This document shows positions 16,235-27,026 of a DNA stretch of 33,162 nucleotides, piece after piece (the first letter of the stretch is position 1; the number at the start of each line of letters is the position of its first letter). The translations under genes and the position numbers were made by a program. The DNA is from Chloroflexota bacterium (lineage in GTDB: Bacteria; Chloroflexota; Dehalococcoidia; Lucifugimonadales; Lucifugimonadaceae), in the NCBI GenBank assembly GCA_022567135.1, contig JADFHP010000013.1, positions 1-33,162 of the forward strand, written 5' to 3'. The notes below the pieces were generated by a model that was not told the DNA's origin, searched no databases, and worked only from the letters and a program-made list of their open reading frames with translations.

Positions 16235-17179
16235 TCAGGCGCCGAGCGTGGTTCCGGCAATTGAAGACTGGCCACGGAGGAACTCAGAGGCGGAAACTGC
16301 CCGGCGGCCTTCGAGCTGGACCCTGATGGCCTCAATCCGGCCATCGCCCGTTCCGATGAATAGGCTTTCGCCAGCCACCTCGACTTGACCGGGGGCCATT
16401 CCGGGCTCGCCGTGATCGGCCGGGAGCGCCCGTGCGGCGATGATTTTCAGGTTCCTGGACCCCCAGGATGTGAAAGTCCCGGGCCATGAGTCGTAGGCCC
16501 TGACCTGGCGCTCGATCTGGTCGGCCGACTTCGCCCAGTCGATTTCGCCATCGGCCCGCTTCAGCAGGCGGGTGGTGGTGGCGCGCGCTTCATCCTGAGC
16601 AATCGGCGTGATGGACCCCCGTTCGACACCTTCGAGAGTGCCGACCAGCAGCCTTGCGCCCAGTTCGAACAATCGTGAGGTCAGGCTATCTCTGGTGTCA
16701 TCCTCGCGGATCGGTATCGGCTCAGACCGGGCAAGGACAGGCCCCGTGTCCATGCCCTCGTCGAGCAGTATGACGGTCACGCCGGTCGTTTCAACTCCTT
16801 CAAGTATCGCAGTGGCAACGGGGCTGGGGCCCCGATACAGGGGCAACAGGGATGGGTGGAGGTTCAGAATTCCCATTGGAGGGATCTCCAGTACCCCTGC
16901 GGGCAACAGCCGTCCGTATGCAACCACCAGGAAGGCGTCTGCGCCGAGAGATCTGAGTGCTGAATGTTCGTCTGGATTGCGCAGTGATTCCGGCGTTGCC
17001 ACCTCAAGTCCCATTTCCAATGCGGCCGATTTGACGGGGGTCTGCACCGGATCCCCGGAGCGCCCGGCGGGCCGGTCCGGACGCGTATACACCGCGGCGA
17101 TTTCGTGACCCGCTACGTTGATCGCGTGGAGCGATGTCGTCGCGTCACTGGGTGATCCAAAAAAAACGACGCGGCTCAT
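16235..17179 (-). CDS. fmt: Methionyl-tRNA formyltransferase
   Basis: Transfers a formyl group from 10-formyl-THF to initiator Met-tRNA. The catalytic residues occupy the same positions as in E. coli: N106, H108 and D144, in LNLHPSLLPLYRG and DEGMDTGPV. The N-terminal hydrolase fold starts RVVFFGSP, and the C-terminal OB-like tRNA-binding domain contains RQVRAYDSWPGTF. At 314 aa it is complete. It is transcribed away from dnaA. The usual neighbour def is not in the window. Confidence 0.96.
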   Translation of the reverse strand: MSRVVFFGSPSDATTSLHAINVAGHEIAAVYTRPDRPAGRSGDPVQTPVKSAALEMGLEVATPESLRNPDEHSALRSLGADAFLVVAYGRLLPAGVLEIPPMGILNLHPSLLPLYRGPSPVATAILEGVETTGVTVILLDEGMDTGPVLARSEPIPIREDDTRDSLTSRLFELGARLLVGTLEGVERGSITPIAQDEARATTTRLLKRADGEIDWAKSADQIERQVRAYDSWPGTFTSWGSRNLKIIAARALPADHGEPGMAPGQVEVAGESLFIGTGDGRIEAIRVQLEGRRAVSASEFLRGQSSIAGTTLGA

Positions 17180-17350
17180 GACAGGCGTCGCGCCGCGGTC
17201 CGCGACTGCGCGCGCGACTGAAAATCCTGGGAAACAAAGCGCGGTTTTCGCGGTTTCGAAATTCGTCGCTCAGATAGGACCGGCCGGAAATTGGGAGAAA
17301 TTGATCCACGTTTTCCCCAGGCTCTATCTGAAATTGGGCCCTCCGGGGGG

Positions 17351-17378
17351 TTGATTCCTTGGGTATGGTTCATGCTAA
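17351..17378 (+). promoter_or_regulatory. Candidate dnaA promoter in the fmt-dnaA gap
   Basis: TTGATT (17351-17356), a 16-base spacer and TGCTAA (17373-17378) form a weak sigma-70-like promoter. The 340-bp divergent gap (17180-17519) also holds two degenerate DnaA-box-like words near 17302-17320 (TGATCCACG, TTTTCCCCA), which could allow autoregulation. Nothing else clear was seen there. Confidence 0.3.
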
Positions 17379-17519
17379 GTTTCACCTCGGGTTGGGCGAA
17401 AGTCTCCCCCGGATGGGGAGCGTCCCAGGCAGTCGCTTCAGCCCGATCATTTTTTGCGGTTTTTTAGAAAAACCTCATCAGGTCCGCAGGTGAAGTTTCC
17501 CCTTTTTTGGAGGAGTCCG

Positions 17520-18872
17520 CTGACTCAGTTACACCCTCAACAGCTGTGGAGCGCGGCCCTCGGCTACCTCCAGGTAGAGATTCCGAAACCAAATTTTGAT
17601 ACCTGGCTCAAGGATACGACCGCGGTGGGCTTTCAGGGGGACAGACTGGTGGTCGGCACGAAAAGCGCGTTCGCCGCTGAGATGCTGGAACGCCGCCTCT
17701 CCTCGACTATCTCGCGCGCCGTTGAGCGCGTCGCGAACAAGCCCACTCCGGTAAGTTTCGAAGTGCTTGACGCCAAAAGTGTCCTGGGTTCAGTTCCAGG
17801 AACACTACCCCGAGCGGGCACCACCGGCTCCATTTCAGACGACTCATGGATCAGGCTGAACCCGAAGTTCACGTTTAAAAACTTCATCACCGGTCCGTCG
17901 AACGAACTCGCACACGCTGCCGCGACCGCGGTCGCGGAACGGCCGGGCCGTCTTTACAACCCCCTGTATATCTGGTCTGCAACCGGGCTTGGCAAGACCC
18001 ACCTGGTACAGGCCATCGCTCATGAACTCATAGAAAGCGGACTGAACGTCATATACGTGAGTTCCGAGCGCTTCACTAATGAGTACATTCGCGCCATCCG
18101 TGAGGGTCAGACTGAGCAGTTCAGGGAGCGGTACCGAAGCGCCGAAGCGCTGTTGATCGACGACATTCAGTTCATCGCCGGCAAGCAACAGACCCAGGAG
18201 GGCTTTTTCCATACCTTCAATGAGCTGCACATGCTCGGGCGGCAGGTGATCGTCACCGGAGACGAGCCGGCGCGCAAGTCGCTGCTGGAGGAACGGATCC
18301 AGTCCCGCCTCGAGGGTGGGCTGGTCGTGGATATACAGCCACCCGATTACGAGACTCGCGTCGCGATTCTCCGGAACAAGGCCGACGCGCTTGGCGTCAC
18401 ACTGAGTCACGACGTGTTGGACCTGCTGGCCCGGAAGCCCCTTGCGAACGTCCGAGAACTGGAGGGCTGCCTCAACAAGATCGTCGCATACGCTCATTTG
18501 ACGAGAGCGCCGCTGACCGTCGAGACGGTCAGCACGATGCTCGTCGACATGTTCGCCGCGGGTCGGCAGCAGCCGGCCAAGCCGGAGATGGTGATGGACG
18601 TCGTTGCAGAGCACTTCGGAGTGGAAGTAGAGATTCTCTGTGGCCGGCGCCGCGACAAGCACACAGCCCTGGCCCGCAGAGTGGCGATGTACCTCCTCAG
18701 GGAGGAAAGCGGTCTTTCGTCCACTCGGATCGGCAATCTTCTCGGCGGCAAGGATCACTCCACGGTTCTCTATGCGCAAAAGCGTCTGGAATCGCAGGTT
18801 GAGCAAGAGCCGCTTCTCAGGCAGGATCTCGTCCATATCCGGCAGACCGTCTCCGCCCGCAAATCTGCCTGA
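17520..18872 (+). CDS. dnaA: Chromosomal replication initiator DnaA, probable CTG start
   Basis: Binds DnaA boxes and melts oriC. Domain I is HPQQLWSAALGYLQVEIPKP. The AAA+ module has Walker A ATGLGKTH (ending about residue 161) and Walker B LLIDD (211-215). Domain IV carries RRRDKHTALARRVAMYLLRE and the signature GGKDHSTV. No ATG lies near the 5' end. GGAGGAG sits 5 bases before CTG 17520, and translation from there begins xTQLHPQQLW, matching normal DnaA N-termini and giving 450 aa. In-frame GTG 17490 and TTG 17454 would read through the ribosome-binding site and add unlike residues. The next gap is the probable oriC. Confidence 0.95.
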   Translation: MTQLHPQQLWSAALGYLQVEIPKPNFDTWLKDTTAVGFQGDRLVVGTKSAFAAEMLERRLSSTISRAVERVANKPTPVSFEVLDAKSVLGSVPGTLPRAGTTGSISDDSWIRLNPKFTFKNFITGPSNELAHAAATAVAERPGRLYNPLYIWSATGLGKTHLVQAIAHELIESGLNVIYVSSERFTNEYIRAIREGQTEQFRERYRSAEALLIDDIQFIAGKQQTQEGFFHTFNELHMLGRQVIVTGDEPARKSLLEERIQSRLEGGLVVDIQPPDYETRVAILRNKADALGVTLSHDVLDLLARKPLANVRELEGCLNKIVAYAHLTRAPLTVETVSTMLVDMFAAGRQQPAKPEMVMDVVAEHFGVEVEILCGRRRDKHTALARRVAMYLLREESGLSSTRIGNLLGGKDHSTVLYAQKRLESQVEQEPLLRQDLVHIRQTVSARKSA

Positions 18873-19212
18873 CACAGCGCCCGCAATAGCGCCAGATATA
18901 CGTTCGAGACGTCCCGGCATGCGCTAATAGAGGCACCCACTGCCTGTGGATAACCCCCGTCCCTTCTGTGGAGAAGGTGCGCTACGCCTATTGGGGGTTG
19001 TTGATAGCGCAATTTTTGGCGAGACTGTCCTCTCTCTATTCAGATGACTTCCTCTGCCCGGCCTATTCGCACCACCGAATATGCCTCCGCCATCCACAAG
19101 CAAAGGGATACGCGCGATACTGGAATATGGCAGATATCCTCACTTTCCACGCGCTTACTGTTACTGAGTTCGCGTTCGATTTTTTGTGTCGATAAGTAAC
19201 TAGATAATCACC
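18873..19212 (+). other. Probable replication origin (oriC)
   Basis: This 340-bp non-coding gap after dnaA has a perfect DnaA box TGTGGATAA at 18945-18953 and a one-mismatch box TGTGGAGAA at 18967-18975, 22 bases apart. Weaker matches lie at 19090-19098 (CCATCCACA) and around 19143 (CTTTCCACG). Two relatively AT-rich tracts (18991-19018 and 19174-19208) could serve as unwinding elements. Genes on the left mostly run left and those on the right run right, as at an origin. Confidence 0.65.
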
Positions 19213-20541
19213 ATGCTCGACCAGGCAAGAATCACCGTTAGCGCAGGGGCAGGCGGTGGCGGCACGATAGCGTTCCGTCGGGAGAAGTTCGTGCCGCGTG
19301 GTGGACCGGCCGGCGGAGACGGGGGACGGGGTGGCGATATGTACCTCGTGGCTGACAGAGGCATAAATACGTTGAACGCGTTTCGGTACAAGAGGGAGTT
19401 CAAGGCGAAGGCAGGCGTATTTGGCGGTGGCTCGAACAAGAGTGGAAAAGACGGCGAAGTATTCGAGATTATCGTTCCTGTAGGCACGCAGGTATATGAG
19501 CTAACCGGGGATGACGAGTCGCGGGAGCTGATCGGCGATCTGACTCTGCATGCACAACGAATGCTAGTGGCGCAGGGTGGACGGGGCGGCAGAGGCAACG
19601 CCCGGTTCGTCACCTCTACACTTCGTGAGCCACTGCTGGCGGAGGCCGGTGAAGAAGGCAAGAAGCGTGTGCTCAAGTTGGAGTTGAAGCTGATCGCGGA
19701 TGTCGGGTTCGTGGGTCTGCCTAATGCCGGTAAGTCCAGCCTGCTCGCAGCGCTGTCGAATGCGACGCCAAAAGTGGCGGACTATCCGTTTACCACGCTT
19801 GAGCCGTATCTGGGCGTCGTGGAGCATCATATGCAGACGCTTGTGGCCATCGATATCCCGGGATTGATCGAAGGTGCTCACGAGGGAATCGGCCTGGGGC
19901 ATGAGTTCCTGCGCCACGTGGAGCGAACTCGCGTTATCGTGCACCTCATCGATGGCGGAGAAGGAGACGCCGTGGGGCGTTTACGGACGATAAACAGCGA
20001 GCTTGGCCAGTTTGATAGCCGTTTGCTGGAGAAGCCGCAGATCGTAGTTGTGAACAAGGTCGACATTCCAGAGGTTGAACTGCTTCAGAGTGAGATAAAG
20101 CGGGAACTGATGGCCGAGGCGGGCGTTGAACGGGAGGTGTTGTTCATCTCGGCGGTGGGCCGCACTGGTCTCGATGGCCTCAAGGACGCCATGTTCCGAT
20201 TGCACAACGAACAGGAGACTGGCGGTGACGCGCTGGACGCGTACGATGCGGTGACGTTACGAGACGACGGCACGGCCGGCCCGGGGGAGGACGTGCCCGT
20301 TTTGAGGCCTGTAGTGGATGCCGAGCCCGCTGCAGCGGCCATCCGCACGAAAGATGGATTCCTGGTACTCCACCCGCGTGCAGTGAGGCTGGCAACCGGG
20401 AGCGATCTATCGAAATGGAAGGCGCAGGTCCAGATGCGTGATCAGTTGAAGAGGCTGGGCGTGACTGAAAGCCTGGTGGAGCTCGGCATAAAGTCGGGAG
20501 ACGAGGTCGCGATTGGCGAGTGGAACTTCGTCTGGGAGTAG
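19213..20541 (+). CDS. obg: GTPase Obg/CgtA
   Basis: Ribosome-associated GTPase essential for 50S maturation. The Gly-rich Obg domain (residues 1-158) begins MLDQARITVSAGAGGGG. The G domain has G1 GLPNAGKSS (168-176), G3 DIPG (214-217) and G4 NKVD. A C-terminal OCT domain (about 370-442) ends VAIGEWNFVW. No Shine-Dalgarno is visible: GATAAT at 19203-19208 lies only 4 bases before the ATG, so the mRNA may be leaderless. Its 3' end overlaps nadD by 29 bases. Confidence 0.96.
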   Translation: MLDQARITVSAGAGGGGTIAFRREKFVPRGGPAGGDGGRGGDMYLVADRGINTLNAFRYKREFKAKAGVFGGGSNKSGKDGEVFEIIVPVGTQVYELTGDDESRELIGDLTLHAQRMLVAQGGRGGRGNARFVTSTLREPLLAEAGEEGKKRVLKLELKLIADVGFVGLPNAGKSSLLAALSNATPKVADYPFTTLEPYLGVVEHHMQTLVAIDIPGLIEGAHEGIGLGHEFLRHVERTRVIVHLIDGGEGDAVGRLRTINSELGQFDSRLLEKPQIVVVNKVDIPEVELLQSEIKRELMAEAGVEREVLFISAVGRTGLDGLKDAMFRLHNEQETGGDALDAYDAVTLRDDGTAGPGEDVPVLRPVVDAEPAAAAIRTKDGFLVLHPRAVRLATGSDLSKWKAQVQMRDQLKRLGVTESLVELGIKSGDEVAIGEWNFVWE

Positions 20542-21163
20542 CGCGGCCGGGCGGCGCGCAGGCATATTCGGCGGCACATTCGACCCGATACACGCGGGGC
20601 ATCTGGGTGTGGCGGATGCCGCTGCCGAAGAATTGGATCTGGACGTCGTCTATTTCGTCCCCGCCGGGGATCCCTATCTGCGACGGCCCCCTATCGCTTC
20701 GATAGAAGATCGCATTGCCATGGTCGAACTGGCAATCGGCGGCGACGATCGCTTTCTCCTCTCCACCGTGGATGCTGAGCGGCCCGGGCCCACGTACAGC
20801 GTCGATACGGTGAGGGACGTCGGTGCGGCAGTGGGGACGGATGCGGCGCTTTACCTGATCGTCGGCGCCGACGCAGCACTACAGCTTGCCCGCTGGCGTG
20901 AGCCGGAGAAACTTGCCGCCGCCGCCACGATCGTTGTCGTGGGCAGGCCGGACCAGTTGCCGTCAACCGACCTTCCCGCGGGCCACCCGGCACGTGACGC
21001 CATTTATGTGAACACGCTGCAGTCGGAGATGAGCGGCGCAGTAATTCGCGATGCCCTGGCGAACGGTAGTACGATCACTGGTATGGTTCCGCCTGAGGTT
21101 GAGCGGTACATTCAGAGCAAGAGGCTTTACCCGCCCATCCCGGGCTACAGGGAGGAAGAATAG
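20513..21163 (+). CDS. nadD: Nicotinate-nucleotide adenylyltransferase
   Basis: Makes deamido-NAD from nicotinate mononucleotide and ATP. The nucleotidyltransferase motif GIFGGTFDPIHAGH is at about residues 17-30, and EMSGAVIRDAL corresponds to the C-terminal ISSTxIR motif. PAGDPYLR and YLIVGADAALQLARW also fit. The TTG at 20513 has GAGG 6 bases upstream and lies inside the obg 3' end, so translation is probably coupled; 216 aa is normal. The start is the least certain point, as no ATG precedes the GIFGG motif. Confidence 0.93.
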   Translation: MASGTSSGSSAAGRRAGIFGGTFDPIHAGHLGVADAAAEELDLDVVYFVPAGDPYLRRPPIASIEDRIAMVELAIGGDDRFLLSTVDAERPGPTYSVDTVRDVGAAVGTDAALYLIVGADAALQLARWREPEKLAAAATIVVVGRPDQLPSTDLPAGHPARDAIYVNTLQSEMSGAVIRDALANGSTITGMVPPEVERYIQSKRLYPPIPGYREEE

Positions 21164-21166
21164 CCT

Positions 21167-21742
21167 GTGGAGGATTCGGGGCACGACCGGGCCGCGAGGA
21201 TTCTGGAGCTGGCGAAAGAGCTGGGGTCGTTGCAGTTCGGGGAGTTCACGCTGACTTCGGGACAGACCAGCAGCTACTACTTCGATGACCGCCTGCTTTC
21301 ACTGCATCCAAAGGGTCTTCATGAGATCGCGAACGCCTTCTTGCCCCTGATCGCGGAAACTCCCGCCGCTGCTGTTGGGGGCCCAACGATTGCAGCGGAC
21401 CCCATCGTGGGCGCCATAACATTGCTCAGCGAGCAGAAGGGAACGCCACTCCGGGGCTTCCTCGTCAGAAGCGAAGCGAAGGCGCATGGCATGGGCAAGC
21501 AGGTGGAGGGCCCGGTGGAGCCGGGAATGGACGTGGCGATCATCGATGGTTCGCTGTCAACCGGCGGCAGCATGTTCGCGGCCATAGATGCCGCCGAGGC
21601 GATGGGGTGCAAAGTCGTGCGCGTGCTATCGATCCTGGACAGGCGCCAGGGCGGCAGTGAGAAGCTCAGAGCGCGCGGCTACAACTACGCAACGTTGCTG
21701 GAGGCCACGGCCGACGGCGATGTGAGAGTGGCCACCGCCTGA
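21167..21742 (+). CDS. pyrE: Orotate phosphoribosyltransferase-like protein, unusual active site
   Basis: PyrE-type phosphoribosyltransferase, expected to make OMP from orotate and PRPP. FGEFTLTSGQTSSYYFDDR is a clear OPRT N-terminus, and VRSEAKAHGMGKQVEGP is the catalytic loop. Two departures stand out: the loop Lys of the usual RKEAK is Ser, and the PRPP motif reads IIDGSLSTGGS where most have two adjacent acids (ED or DD). The fold is surely OPRT, but activity or substrate could differ. GTG 21167 has GGAGG 11 bases upstream. It follows nadD by 3 bases in the same operon. Confidence 0.85.
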   Translation: MEDSGHDRAARILELAKELGSLQFGEFTLTSGQTSSYYFDDRLLSLHPKGLHEIANAFLPLIAETPAAAVGGPTIAADPIVGAITLLSEQKGTPLRGFLVRSEAKAHGMGKQVEGPVEPGMDVAIIDGSLSTGGSMFAAIDAAEAMGCKVVRVLSILDRRQGGSEKLRARGYNYATLLEATADGDVRVATA

Positions 21743-21748
21743 CCCCCC

Positions 21749-21783
21749 AGTCGGGAGGGGCAAGCCCCTCGTCTACCTGGGGA
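21749..21783. repeat. Palindromic intergenic repeat, copy 1
   Basis: A 35-base unit with the core GAGGGGC-AA-GCCCCTC and the tail GTCTACCTGGGGA. It is identical to copy 3 (21927-21961) and related to copy 2. The GC-rich palindrome could fold as a hairpin after pyrE, REP-like in character. Confidence 0.85.
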
Positions 21784-21826
21784 TTTGGGGCGTCTGCGGC
21801 CGTCCCGCGTAGGTGGCCTGCGGCGC

Positions 21827-21855
21827 TCGGGAGGGGCAGTCCCCTCGTCTACCGG
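21827..21855. repeat. Palindromic intergenic repeat, copy 2 (diverged)
   Basis: Matches copies 1 and 3 over TCGGGAGGGGCA and CCCCTCGTCTACC, with AG changed to GT in the loop. A separate perfect palindrome GCGGGGCTCGCCCCGC follows at 21886-21901. Confidence 0.8.
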
Positions 21856-21926
21856 AGATGTGAGCGGGGTCTGATTTTGGTAGCTGCGGGGCTCGCCCCG
21901 CTCTTCAGGGCCGGATGGTGGGCCAG

Positions 21927-21961
21927 AGTCGGGAGGGGCAAGCCCCTCGTCTACCTGGGGA
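21927..21961. repeat. Palindromic intergenic repeat, copy 3
   Basis: Identical over 35 bases to copy 1, in the same orientation and 178 bases away. It ends 6 bases before the gyrB stop, so the repeat array fills the whole gap between the convergent pyrE and gyrB genes and may act as a two-way terminator. Confidence 0.85.
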
Positions 21962-21967
21962 GAACTC

Positions 21968-24541
<2,574 letters not shown>

Positions 24542-24651
24542 TCAGAGGTGGTCGGATCAATTCGGGCTGTCAATCGGACGCCCTTCGGTGAATCTGTGGA
24601 CTCGGTTCGGGCACGGACGCGCTCAACCACGGGAACGGATTTCCAAGGGTT

Positions 24652-24675
24652 AAAAAAAACCGCCGAATATCGGCG
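24652..24675 (-). terminator. Intrinsic terminator inside the gyrB leader (putative attenuator)
   Basis: On the minus strand CGCCGA-TAT-TCGGCG is followed by one G and eight T residues. It lies about 30 bases after the predicted start of transcription and 122 bases before the gyrB ATG. No gene on this strand ends upstream, so the terminator most likely acts on the gyrB leader itself. A second hairpin (GCGAGCG/CGCTTGC arms, 24698-24679) precedes it. Confidence 0.7.
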
Positions 24676-24712
24676 TTTGCAAGCGCGTCTACGCTCGCGG
24701 ATTCTTCCCTGA

Positions 24713-24741
24713 ATTTTACCAGAGAAATTCGTATTTGCCAA
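24713..24741 (-). promoter_or_regulatory. Sigma-70-like promoter of gyrB
   Basis: On the minus strand TTGGCA (24741-24736), a 17-base spacer and TAAAAT (24718-24713) match the consensus at 5 of 6 positions each. Transcription would begin near 24706. This is the best promoter seen in the 371-bp gap 24530-24900; the rest holds a GC-rich inverted repeat near 24741-24763 and the start region of the lipoprotein gene. Confidence 0.7.
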
Positions 24742-24900
24742 CACGCGCGCACGCGCGAGCGTGGGCGGCGGTGATGCTGGAAGGAATGGGGCGCGGTATT
24801 TCCCAGCGAGAAGTGTTTCCCCGCGGAAGGGACGGCTCTATGGTAAATCCGGTCGTACTAGGCTGTAGGGGTTGATCAGCGGCCGCGATGAGGGGCTAAT

Positions 24901-25467
24901 TTGTCAATAACGGGGCGATTTCTGGGTGTTCTGGCGGCGATTACCGCTGTGGCAGCCGTCGCGTGCGGCGCCAGCGTTGATTCGGGCCTGCCTGCGCCCA
25001 CCGCGACACTCCTACCCTACACGCCGCCGTTCGAGGAGGAGTTCTCTGAAAGTCTCTTGATCGCGGATATCACTATCGAGGAGGTAGTGGCGCTGCTGGG
25101 CGACCCGAAAACGTTTGAGGAGACGTTCATCAACCGGTTGCCGGTGCTCGGCGTCGTTCCTTCGAGCGTTACTGCGATCCTCGGGCCCGGCGAGGAGTAC
25201 ACGGAGGTATTTACGGTGAGCCTGGATGGGCCAGGCCCGTTCGAGTGGGACTATCTGCCGCCGGATGAGGCGCCATGGCTCGATGTTTCCAGGCCGCTGG
25301 AGGCGGAGGAAGGGGAGTTCGATCAGCTCGTGGTCCACTTCGACTCGTCGGGGCTCTCTCCGGGCCGATATGAGGCGTCAGTGACGGTCGTCGGCCTGCC
25401 GGTAGCCCGCGATTCACCGCAGGTCATACCGGTCGTCTTTGTCGTGCAGGAACTTCAGGCGCCGTAG
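24901..25467 (+). CDS. Small secreted lipoprotein with an Ig/BACON-like domain
   Basis: The signal peptide (RFLGVLAAITAVAAVACG) ends in a lipobox VAAVAC, so the mature protein of about 165 aa is probably membrane-anchored outside the cell. The C-terminal part alternates short strands, with GPGPFEWDYLPPDEAPWLDV and LSPGRYEASVTVVG, resembling BACON or related Ig-like domains that have the W-L and GxYxxxVTV pattern. The TTG start has AGGGG 5 bases upstream; the only nearby ATG is followed by a stop. Its 3' end overlaps the convergent oxidoreductase gene by 13 bases. Function unknown. Confidence 0.75.
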   Translation: MSITGRFLGVLAAITAVAAVACGASVDSGLPAPTATLLPYTPPFEEEFSESLLIADITIEEVVALLGDPKTFEETFINRLPVLGVVPSSVTAILGPGEEYTEVFTVSLDGPGPFEWDYLPPDEAPWLDVSRPLEAEEGEFDQLVVHFDSSGLSPGRYEASVTVVGLPVARDSPQVIPVVFVVQELQAP

Positions 25468-26627
25468 GCCGTCCAGTCCAGGGGCAGATCGGCGACCCGG
25501 ACGGGCGCGCCGTCGATAGCGCTCTTGATGGATGCCAGCGTGGCGGCGATGTCCGCAGCGCCGTCTCCGCCGCCGTAGCGCGGCGCGGTGCTGTCGAGAA
25601 CCGAGTCGGTGAAGTGCTGCAGGGCATTGGCGTGGGCGCGGTCGTAGTAGTTGACGTTGGAGAGCCATGCCCGGTCCTCGCCGTCGTCGGGGTCGAAGGT
25701 CCGGATATTCCCGCCTGCGATCAGCGTCACGGGTGGCGGCTGTTCCCTTCCGGCCGGTGCGCCGCCGCCTTCGCCAAAGACTCGGATCATGCCTCGCTCG
25801 CCGAAGACTTCGGTTCGGAAGCCGATGAACTCGGACGCCTCGGGCGGTCCTGTCACTCTTGTCCAGAGGCCGTCCAGGGCCGGGTTTGCGTATCGCCAGG
25901 AGACGGAGAACACGCTGTCCTGGCGCGCCTCACCGCCTGCGCCGCCTCGAGTGCCCGTCATATCCACGGCCAGCGTCGAGACGGTGTCGATCGGCTCATC
26001 GGCTGCCAGGTAGCGGGCTGTTGCGAAGAAGTGCGCGCCGTGGTCCATGAGCCACGGGAAGGGGCCGCCGCCCGATAGCTCGGGGTCGGTGCGCCATGGG
26101 GTGAAGTGTCCCTTGCCTTCAAGGCGTTCCAGCTCGTCCGGCCGCATGACCCACGGCCCTTTGGTCTGCCGCACGTGCAGGACATCGCCGATCTCACCGG
26201 CGTCGATGAGTTCGCGAGCCATCATGTGCGAGCCCTGGAATACATAACTTTCACCGACCATGAGAGTTACGCCCGCTGCCGCGGCCGCGTCGATCATCGC
26301 CCGGGTCTCACCGGCCGACCTTGCCATCGGCTTTTCGACGTAGACGTGTTTGCCTGCCGCGGTTGCGGCGATGGTCATTTCGGCGTGGAGGAACGGCGGG
26401 GTGACGATGTCCACGGCGTCGATGCCGGGGTCAGCGAGAAGCGCCTCATAGTCGATGAAAGTTTTATTAATGGCCCAGCCATCGCTGATCCGGGTGATGG
26501 CACTTTTATCGACGTCACATACTGCTACGAGTTCGCCGCGGTCGACCATTCGCCATGCGTGAAGGTGGCATGGCGCGGCGACTCTGCCGGCGGCGCCGAC
26601 CAGGGCCACGCGAAGCGTGTCGGGCAT
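25455..26627 (-). CDS. Gfo/Idh/MocA-family oxidoreductase
   Basis: NAD(P)-dependent dehydrogenase of sugar or inositol type, 390 aa. The Rossmann fold begins RVALVGAAGRVAAPCHLHAW, with VCDVD at the second strand. DIVTPPFLHAEMTIAA and the catalytic-Lys motif HVYVEKPMA (EKP) are intact, and GGGPFPWLMDHGAHFFATAR carries the DxxxH pair that often closes the active site. The substrate cannot be told. It follows a VOC gene by 18 bases on the same strand, so they probably form an operon. Confidence 0.93.
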   Translation of the reverse strand: MPDTLRVALVGAAGRVAAPCHLHAWRMVDRGELVAVCDVDKSAITRISDGWAINKTFIDYEALLADPGIDAVDIVTPPFLHAEMTIAATAAGKHVYVEKPMARSAGETRAMIDAAAAAGVTLMVGESYVFQGSHMMARELIDAGEIGDVLHVRQTKGPWVMRPDELERLEGKGHFTPWRTDPELSGGGPFPWLMDHGAHFFATARYLAADEPIDTVSTLAVDMTGTRGGAGGEARQDSVFSVSWRYANPALDGLWTRVTGPPEASEFIGFRTEVFGERGMIRVFGEGGGAPAGREQPPPVTLIAGGNIRTFDPDDGEDRAWLSNVNYYDRAHANALQHFTDSVLDSTAPRYGGGDGAADIAATLASIKSAIDGAPVRVADLPLDWTAYGA

Positions 26628-26645
26628 GGGAATAGCCGCGAGCCG

Positions 26646-27026
26646 CTATTGCTGGATCAGCTCGATGCGGACGTCGTCGGGGCAGGCGAGGAAGCAGATC
26701 CTGGGACCATCGCCGCGCGGGCCGTCGACCAGCTTCGCGCCGAGGGCTTCAAGCCGCTCGATGTCGGCTTCGAGGTTCTCGGAGTCGAAGCCGAAGTGCT
26801 CGAGGCCCCAGTGGGCGTCTGAGTTACCCTGGCCCATGTTCTCGCCGGTGCGCGCGCCGGAGATGTTGACGATCAAGCCGCCCTCACTCTGGCAGCGGAT
26901 GAAGCGGTCGCCAGAGTCGCGGGTGGCGTCGCTGAGGATGGTGAAATTGAAGGCGCTGACCCACCAGTTTGCCGACTTCTCGGGATCGTCTGACTTCAGG
27001 TGGATGTGGTTGATGTTGTAGGGCAT
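26646..27026 (-). CDS. VOC (glyoxalase/bleomycin resistance) superfamily protein
   Basis: Small metal-binding fold protein of 126 aa made of two beta-alpha-beta-beta-beta units. NINHIHLKSDDPEKSANWWVS supplies the first metal His, DAHWGLEHFGFDSENLEADI the second unit, and DDVRIELIQ the terminal Glu strand. Start ATG 27026 has GGAGAA upstream and matches family N-termini; an earlier start would add 18 unlike residues. It may be a lyase, isomerase or dioxygenase acting with the adjacent Gfo/Idh enzyme. Confidence 0.88.
   Translation of the reverse strand: MPYNINHIHLKSDDPEKSANWWVSAFNFTILSDATRDSGDRFIRCQSEGGLIVNISGARTGENMGQGNSDAHWGLEHFGFDSENLEADIERLEALGAKLVDGPRGDGPRICFLACPDDVRIELIQQ

Noticed and set aside
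17844-18920. 358-codon open frame antisense to dnaA
   Set aside because: It is a mirror of a clearly conserved dnaA coding frame in GC-rich DNA, with no family resemblance.
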